This document shows, piece by piece, positions 59,506 to 64,000 of a stretch of DNA of 64,000 nucleotides. The stretch's first letter is position 1; every line of letters begins with the position of its first letter. Source of the stretch: an uncultured Anaerobiospirillum sp. (lineage in GTDB: Bacteria > Pseudomonadota > Gammaproteobacteria > Enterobacterales > Succinivibrionaceae); contig CALXOW010000005.1 in the NCBI GenBank assembly GCA_944390115.1, positions 1-64,000 on the forward strand. Reading direction: 5' to 3'. A model generated the notes under the pieces. It made no database searches. It was given only the letters and a program-made list of their open reading frames with translations, and was not told the origin of the DNA. A program made the position numbers and the translations under genes.

Positions 59506-60630
59506 ATGAAGGTAACAAAAGTACTGACCGCGTCGCTCTTAGCTTTATCTTTGGTGGCATTAAGCGGCTGTGGTAAGGAGCAGACGCCGGTGGGCGGCAC
59601 GAGTGGTGATGTGCTCACCCAGCCTTTTACTGAAGTCACCAAGATCAATGGTCAGGTTTTTGGTACCTTCTATTACATCACGGTGCCAGGCGGCTATCCT
59701 GGTGGTGAGGACACCTTACGCTCGGACGCCGAATTTGTCTTCACCAAGGTGGGCAAGGCCATTTCGACCTTTGATAAGACGGCCGAAATTGCCCGCTTCA
59801 ATGAGCACCACAGCACCGGTGACTTCCCAATCTCAAGCTACTTAGGTCAGGTGCTCGAGGAAGTGCAACGCCAGTCGCGCCGCATCGGCCAAGCGATGGA
59901 TCCAACGGTAGGACCGCTGGTCAACCTCTGGGGCTTTGGTCCAAAAGGTCAAATTGAGCATGCCCCAACTGATGAGCAGATCGCCGAGACTAAGACCTAT
60001 GTCGGCTTAGACAAGTTCTCGCTGCGTAGAGCTGGGGGCACGGCCTTCTTAGTTAAGACCGACCCACGCGTCGAGCTTGACCTCTCGACCATTGGTGAGG
60101 GCTTAGCAGCCGATGAGCTCGCGGCCATCATGGACCAAAAGGGTGTGGCAAATTACATGATCGCCATTGCCGGTGCCATTCGCTCCAAGGGCGCCAACCC
60201 TGAGGGCAAGCTCTGGCGCGTCGGCATTGAAGACCCATTAAGCAACGGCCAAAAGGTCTTTACCGCTGTCTGCCCGCAGGGCATGGCGATCTCGACTGCT
60301 GGTTCTTACCGCAACTTCTTTATCGACGATAAGACCAACAACTTCTACTCCCACGTGATTGACCCGAAGACCGGCCGTCCAATTGCCCACCGCACCGTCT
60401 CGGTCTCGGTGGTTGATCGCGCTGCTTTAGTGACCGATGCCTTGGATACCGGCTTGTTAGTCATGGGCGCCAAGAAGGCCGTCGACTGGGGCAATAAGAA
60501 CGACGTCGCGGTCTATGCCATCGAAATCGATGAGCAGGGCAAGGCCAAGGAAACGCACTCGCGCGCCTTTGACGTTTACCTCAAGTGCCAGGTGCATCAT
60601 AACCTCACTCAGACCGTACCCCTCGAGTAA
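59506..60630 (+). CDS. apbE: FAD:protein FMN transferase ApbE
   Basis: Lipoprotein that attaches FMN to threonines of NqrB, NqrC and RnfG-type proteins, 374 residues. Lipobox LSGC near 22. The family motifs are clear: TFYYITVPGG at the start of the domain, the FAD-binding block ELDLSTIGEGLAADELAAIMDQKG, IAIAGAIRSKG, and the C-terminal catalytic HVIDPKTGRPIAH near 285 with Mg-binding Asp and Thr in LVTDALDTGL. The DLSTIGEG form is the Nqr-associated version. It follows nqrM after 43 bp with GAGGG upstream. Confidence 0.95.
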   Translation: MKVTKVLTASLLALSLVALSGCGKEQTPVGGTSGDVLTQPFTEVTKINGQVFGTFYYITVPGGYPGGEDTLRSDAEFVFTKVGKAISTFDKTAEIARFNEHHSTGDFPISSYLGQVLEEVQRQSRRIGQAMDPTVGPLVNLWGFGPKGQIEHAPTDEQIAETKTYVGLDKFSLRRAGGTAFLVKTDPRVELDLSTIGEGLAADELAAIMDQKGVANYMIAIAGAIRSKGANPEGKLWRVGIEDPLSNGQKVFTAVCPQGMAISTAGSYRNFFIDDKTNNFYSHVIDPKTGRPIAHRTVSVSVVDRAALVTDALDTGLLVMGAKKAVDWGNKNDVAVYAIEIDEQGKAKETHSRAFDVYLKCQVHHNLTQTVPLE

Positions 60631-61367
60631 GACCAGCTCGCAGCGCACCTTCTGCCTCTGGTTAGAGCGCACTCAAAGCGAGCTTCAGTCTGGCTCAGTG
60701 AGCTCAACTCGAGTCCAGGTGCTCACAGGACGCACCCGGCGTAGGTACCAAGCGGGCTGAGCAATAGTGCTGACTCAGTACGTGCCCAGCGCAGGCCCAT
60801 AACCAGCTCAGTGCGTGTGCCCAGAATGTGTTGGGTGCAAGCTCTCAGCAGATTGAGCCAGAGCGCTCTGAGCGTGTGCTTGCTAAGCTGAGCGCAGGCA
60901 CTAAGCGAGCTTAGTACGTACCTCGATGGTGCTCGTGCGCGTACTTCAAACGAGCTGACCTCGGTTGGCATAGCCGTAAGATACCCAGTGGGTTTAGCTC
61001 GTTTCCAGATTAAGCTCAGAGTGGGCTCCCAACGAGCTGAGCTTGCTACGCTCAGCGTGAACGTAAGTGAGCTTAGTACGGCCCTGAGTGTGTGCCAAAC
61101 GCTCCAAGGGACTGCGCTCAGCGCGCCTCAAGCGGACTGAGCGTAGCGTGCTGAGAGCGCGCTTAATACATCCCAGCGTGGGCTCATAGGCTCATAACAA
61201 GTTCAGTGCGCTGCGAGCGGCTTAGTTCGCGCGTGGTTCGCATAGCGCGCTTAATACGGGTGCCTAGTTGATGCGGCGCATAGTTCAGGGCGCACTGAGC
61301 GGGCGCCGTGGCGGCGCATGCGCGGTGCGGCAGGTGGCGCGCCCAGGGCGGCGCGATCGGCTACAAT
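60631..61367. repeat. Degenerate intergenic repeat region, about 0.7 kb
   Basis: No gene is supported. The region is full of degenerate copies of words such as GAGCTTAGTACG, AGCTCAGTGCG and CCCAGCG-GGCTCATAAC; the clearest long pair is at about 60775-60830 and 61165-61215. It looks like a decayed minisatellite. Confidence 0.6.
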
Positions 61368-61428
61368 AGCCAAGACTTAGGCTTACTCCCCAGGGTGGGA
61401 GAGGGCCGGGGTCTTGGCTTTTTTATTC
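61368..61428 (+). promoter_or_regulatory. Possible attenuator in the mpl leader
   Basis: AGCCAAGAC (61368-61376) pairs with GTCTTGGCT (61411-61419), then a long T-run, 22 bp before the mpl start codon. A TACAAT is immediately upstream (61362-61367) with no convincing -35. If transcription starts there, the hairpin would end most of it unless opened. Confidence 0.5.
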
Positions 61429-61449
61429 TTGCGAGAAGCGAGTTTTGTC

Positions 61450-62820
61450 ATGCACATTCATATCCTTGGTATTTGCGGCACCTTTATGGGCGGTATTGCC
61501 CTGATTGCACAGCAGGCTGGGCATAAAGTCACGGGCTCAGACCAAAATGTCTATCCCCCAATGAACGATGAGCTCAAGGAGGCGGGCATTGAGATTTACC
61601 AAGGCTATGGCGCCGAGCAGCTTGATAGCAAGCCTGACCTCATCGTGGTGGGCAATGTCATGAAGCGCGGCATGCCGGTGGTGGAGCGCATGCTCAATGA
61701 GCGTATGAACTACGTCTCAGGCCCTCAGTTCTTAGAGGACCTCTATCTGCGCCACAAGACCGTGCTCGCGGTCTCGGGCACCCACGGCAAGACCACCACC
61801 ACGGCCATGCTCACTTGGATCTTAGAGGCCACGGGCCGTAACCCAAGCTTCTTAGTGGGCGGTATCCCTGAGAACTTTGGTTACTCGGCGCGCGCCACCG
61901 CCAGTGAGTACTTTGTGATTGAGGCCGATGAGTACGACTGCGCCTTCTTTGATAAGCGCTCCAAGTTCGTCCACTATCACCCGAATATCGCCATTATCAA
62001 CAATATCGAGTTTGACCACGCCGATATCTTCAACAGCATCGAAGACATCAAGAAGCAATTCCACCAGATGGTGCGCATTGTCCCAAGCTCGGGTACGGTC
62101 ATCTACCCTGCTCACGACCAAAATGCCGTGGACACCATCAAGAAGGGCCTGTGGTCGAAGAGTATCGCCGTCGGAGCTGAGGACTGCCCTTATACCATTG
62201 AGCTCACCCACGAAGATGGCTCAGCTTTCAAGGTCATCGAGCAAGCAAGCGGCGCCGAGCTGTGCGCGGTTACTTTGGCCGCTACCGGTGTGCACAATGC
62301 CCACAATGCCTTTATGGCGCTGTTAGCAGCCAAGTCCATTGGCATTGACTTTAAGGACGGCGCCCAGGCTCTGGCCACCTTTAAGATGCCAAAGCGCCGC
62401 ATGGAGCTCGTCGGCACCATTGGGGACATCAAGGTCTATGACGACTTTGCTCACCACCCAACCGCGATTGCCACCACCTTAGAGGGGCTGCGCAAGAATG
62501 TCGGTCCAGAGCGCCGCATTGTCTGCGTCTTTGAGCCACGCTCCAACTCGATGAAGATGGGCGCTAACCGCGAGTTCTTAGGTGCCTCCTTTGCCGCCGC
62601 CGATGAGGTCTTTGTCTATCACAACGAGGCCGTGCACTGGGATATGTCGATCTTAGAGCGCGACTGCCCAAAGCCTCTGCACATCATCATGACCAACACC
62701 CAAGACCTGATCGATGCTGTGGTCAAGGCCACCGACGAGCACACCACGGTTGTGGTCATGAGCAACGGCGGCTTTGAGAACGTCAAGGGCCGCTTAGTCG
62801 ATGCCCTCAAGGCCCGCTAA
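61450..62820 (+). CDS. mpl: UDP-N-acetylmuramate-tripeptide ligase Mpl
   Basis: Murein recycling ligase that joins L-Ala-gamma-D-Glu-meso-diaminopimelate to UDP-MurNAc, 456 residues (E. coli 457). The start at 61450 gives MHIHILGICGTFMGGIALIAQQAGHKVTGSDQNVYPP, essentially the family opening. The ATP-binding loop GTHGKTTTTAM is near 110-120, and EADEYDCAFFDKRSKFVHY and DDFAHHPTAI, with the acidic and His residues of Mur ligases, follow. The ribosome site is weak. The leader carries a terminator-like hairpin. Confidence 0.97.
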   Translation: MHIHILGICGTFMGGIALIAQQAGHKVTGSDQNVYPPMNDELKEAGIEIYQGYGAEQLDSKPDLIVVGNVMKRGMPVVERMLNERMNYVSGPQFLEDLYLRHKTVLAVSGTHGKTTTTAMLTWILEATGRNPSFLVGGIPENFGYSARATASEYFVIEADEYDCAFFDKRSKFVHYHPNIAIINNIEFDHADIFNSIEDIKKQFHQMVRIVPSSGTVIYPAHDQNAVDTIKKGLWSKSIAVGAEDCPYTIELTHEDGSAFKVIEQASGAELCAVTLAATGVHNAHNAFMALLAAKSIGIDFKDGAQALATFKMPKRRMELVGTIGDIKVYDDFAHHPTAIATTLEGLRKNVGPERRIVCVFEPRSNSMKMGANREFLGASFAAADEVFVYHNEAVHWDMSILERDCPKPLHIIMTNTQDLIDAVVKATDEHTTVVVMSNGGFENVKGRLVDALKAR

Positions 62821-62871
62821 GCCCCGGTGCTTAAGCCCCAGCGTTTAGGGGTTGCCATAGCCAGGCTCAGC

Positions 62872-64000
62872 TTAAGACGCTGAGCCTGGTTTTAGATCGA
62901 GCAGAGTCGAGATTAACTGTTCGGTCAAAGCAGCGCGATCAACCACAATGGCATTAGGGGCATCAGTTGCGAGCGAAGCTCGAATGGCGGCGTTAACCAT
63001 AGGGGTTAGCTCTGCTGGGGTGAACTTGAGCCCTGCTTGCTGAAGCTTTTGGTAAAGTTGAACCATTCTAGCAGCAAGACGGTCGGGCGTAATTGTGATC
63101 TGATTTTTACTGTTAGGTTGATCGGTTACTAACTCAATCACGTATTGGAACGTGGTCTGAAGGTGCAGATCAGACTCGACTGGGACAGCATCTGCCTGTT
63201 GGTCAGCTGTTTTTGTCGCGTTGGCATCTTGAGTTGCAGACTTGGAATCCTGAGTCTTATCAGCCTCAGCATCATTATCTTCATCTGTTTCTAACTTACG
63301 AACCGGCTCATCTAATGGTTCGACCCAATTTGAGTCAAGCTCTTGATTTTGATCGAGTTCGATCAGGCGCCAATAAGCAATCTGACGAGTAGCTTCTGCA
63401 ATAACTAGAATTAAACCATAGCGCTCATTAATACGAGGTCGTTGCCAAGTAGCCAGATTTTGACCATAGTTACGATTTTTAATCTGAGCTTGTGCCTTGT
63501 CTGCTAGCTTCTTAGCTGCATTTTTGCTGCCTTTGGCCGGTAAACGCTTGAGTTCAATGACAAATAATTTATCGGCAAACTCAATTTCAATGTCAGATCT
63601 ACCTCTGTAGTTAAAAATTTCTTCCCGGACTCGGTCCGAAACTTGACTGTGTATCAAAGCCCAGCAGATATAAGTACGGAACGAATTCTCTAGGGCGTGA
63701 GCCCAAATGTCATAAGGTATAATAACTAAAAACACATTGAGCGCATTGACTGCTTCAGCAGTGTTTAGTGTATGCATGGCATCATGGAGTTGTTGTGCTG
63801 TTTCAATAAACCAAGATTTCCCCATACCCCAACGATTGGTGATGTATCGTAAAAATACATTGGCATAGACTGATTCAACTTCTTTATTTGGGAAGTAGCA
63901 CCAGTAACAGCGTGCATAAGGGTTAGTAACTGAAGGGTCAACAACTTCCTTTATTGTTAAATATCCAGTCTGTACCATTAGTCCATTGAAACTAATGCTT
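62872..64000 (-). CDS. AAA-ATPase/PD-(D/E)XK family protein, C-terminal part (partial)
   Basis: The frame is open from its stop at 62872 to the right edge of the window, so the gene continues beyond it; no start is visible. The first residues in view (GLMVQTGYLTI) match the region after the ATPase domain in the AAA-ATPase-like/DUF1703 family, and FPNKEVESVYANVFLRYI follows. The PD-(D/E)XK part is at about 125-175 with YRGRSDIEIEFADKLFVIELKR (Asp and Glu-x-Lys residues), followed by the usual KAQAQIKNRNYG motif. The C-terminal 150 residues are an extra acidic, low-complexity then helical tail. It keeps the half that the gene at 6905-8158 lacks, but the two are separate loci. Confidence 0.8.
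   Translation of the reverse strand, partial: SISFNGLMVQTGYLTIKEVVDPSVTNPYARCYWCYFPNKEVESVYANVFLRYITNRWGMGKSWFIETAQQLHDAMHTLNTAEAVNALNVFLVIIPYDIWAHALENSFRTYICWALIHSQVSDRVREEIFNYRGRSDIEIEFADKLFVIELKRLPAKGSKNAAKKLADKAQAQIKNRNYGQNLATWQRPRINERYGLILVIAEATRQIAYWRLIELDQNQELDSNWVEPLDEPVRKLETDEDNDAEADKTQDSKSATQDANATKTADQQADAVPVESDLHLQTTFQYVIELVTDQPNSKNQITITPDRLAARMVQLYQKLQQAGLKFTPAELTPMVNAAIRASLATDAPNAIVVDRAALTEQLISTLLDLKPGSAS

Noticed and set aside
6905-63978. The two AAA-ATPase-like genes as two halves of one split gene
   Set aside because: They are 55 kb apart, and the right-hand one continues out of the window with its own upstream part, so they are separate family members.

Overview
The window looks like chromosome of a motile gammaproteobacterium. 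A Vibrio-type flagellar cluster (flgT, flgO, flgP, H-ring parts; cheV-cheR ahead of flgB; sigma-54-like promoters), an mgl galactose operon with near-consensus CRP and GalR-type sites, mpl, and the Na+-NQR helpers nqrM and apbE all point that way. The gene mix (DUF805 families, a TRAP-type binding protein, two mgl-type binding proteins, an AAA-ATPase/PD-(D/E)XK family) would fit a gut anaerobe such as the Succinivibrionaceae, but that placement is inference.

Layout. 0.2-2.9 kb: phoB-phoR two-component system. 3.2-6.3 kb: a TRAP (DctP-like) binding protein carrying a long Ala/Glu/Pro/Thr repeat tail. 6.9-12.7 kb: an AAA-ATPase-like protein lacking its nuclease half, four DUF805 membrane proteins and a sugar-binding protein. 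12.8 kb: tRNA-Arg(CCU). 13-17.4 kb: flgT, flgO, flgP, flgN. 17.6-22.3 kb: a minus-strand operon (short-chain reductase, ketoacyl synthase III, acyl carrier protein, GNAT transferase, two pyruvyl-transferase-like proteins). 23-26 kb: two nearly identical flagellin genes in a tandem duplication. 26-28.3 kb: non-coding DNA with an array of 20 GATC sites in 208 bp. 28.3-35.7 kb: a plus-strand operon of unrecognised proteins ending in a CobS/MoxR-like AAA+ ATPase. 35.8-47.2 kb: flgM, flgA, cheV, cheR, flgB, flgC, (flavin reductase-like gene), flgD, flgF, flgG, flgH, flgI, with no flgE. 47.3-50.3 kb: three tandem units, each encoding a 31-residue membrane peptide, a two-TM protein, and a 227-bp tandem repeat. 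50.4-56.4 kb: an amino-acid-type binding protein and mglBAC. 57.2-62.8 kb: proS, nqrM, apbE, mpl. 62.9 kb to the edge: an AAA-ATPase/PD-(D/E)XK family protein running out of the window.

How it fits together. The flagellar genes, which in Vibrio form one block, are split here by about 18 kb holding a possible flagellin-modification operon, the flagellins and the orphan AAA+ operon. The most likely undescribed items are (1) the triplicated 31-aa hydrophobic peptide cassette, which has the organisation expected of a type I toxin family, and (2) the orphan AAA+ operon behind its GATC array and leader terminators. Tandem and degenerate repeats, coding and non-coding, are unusually common throughout.
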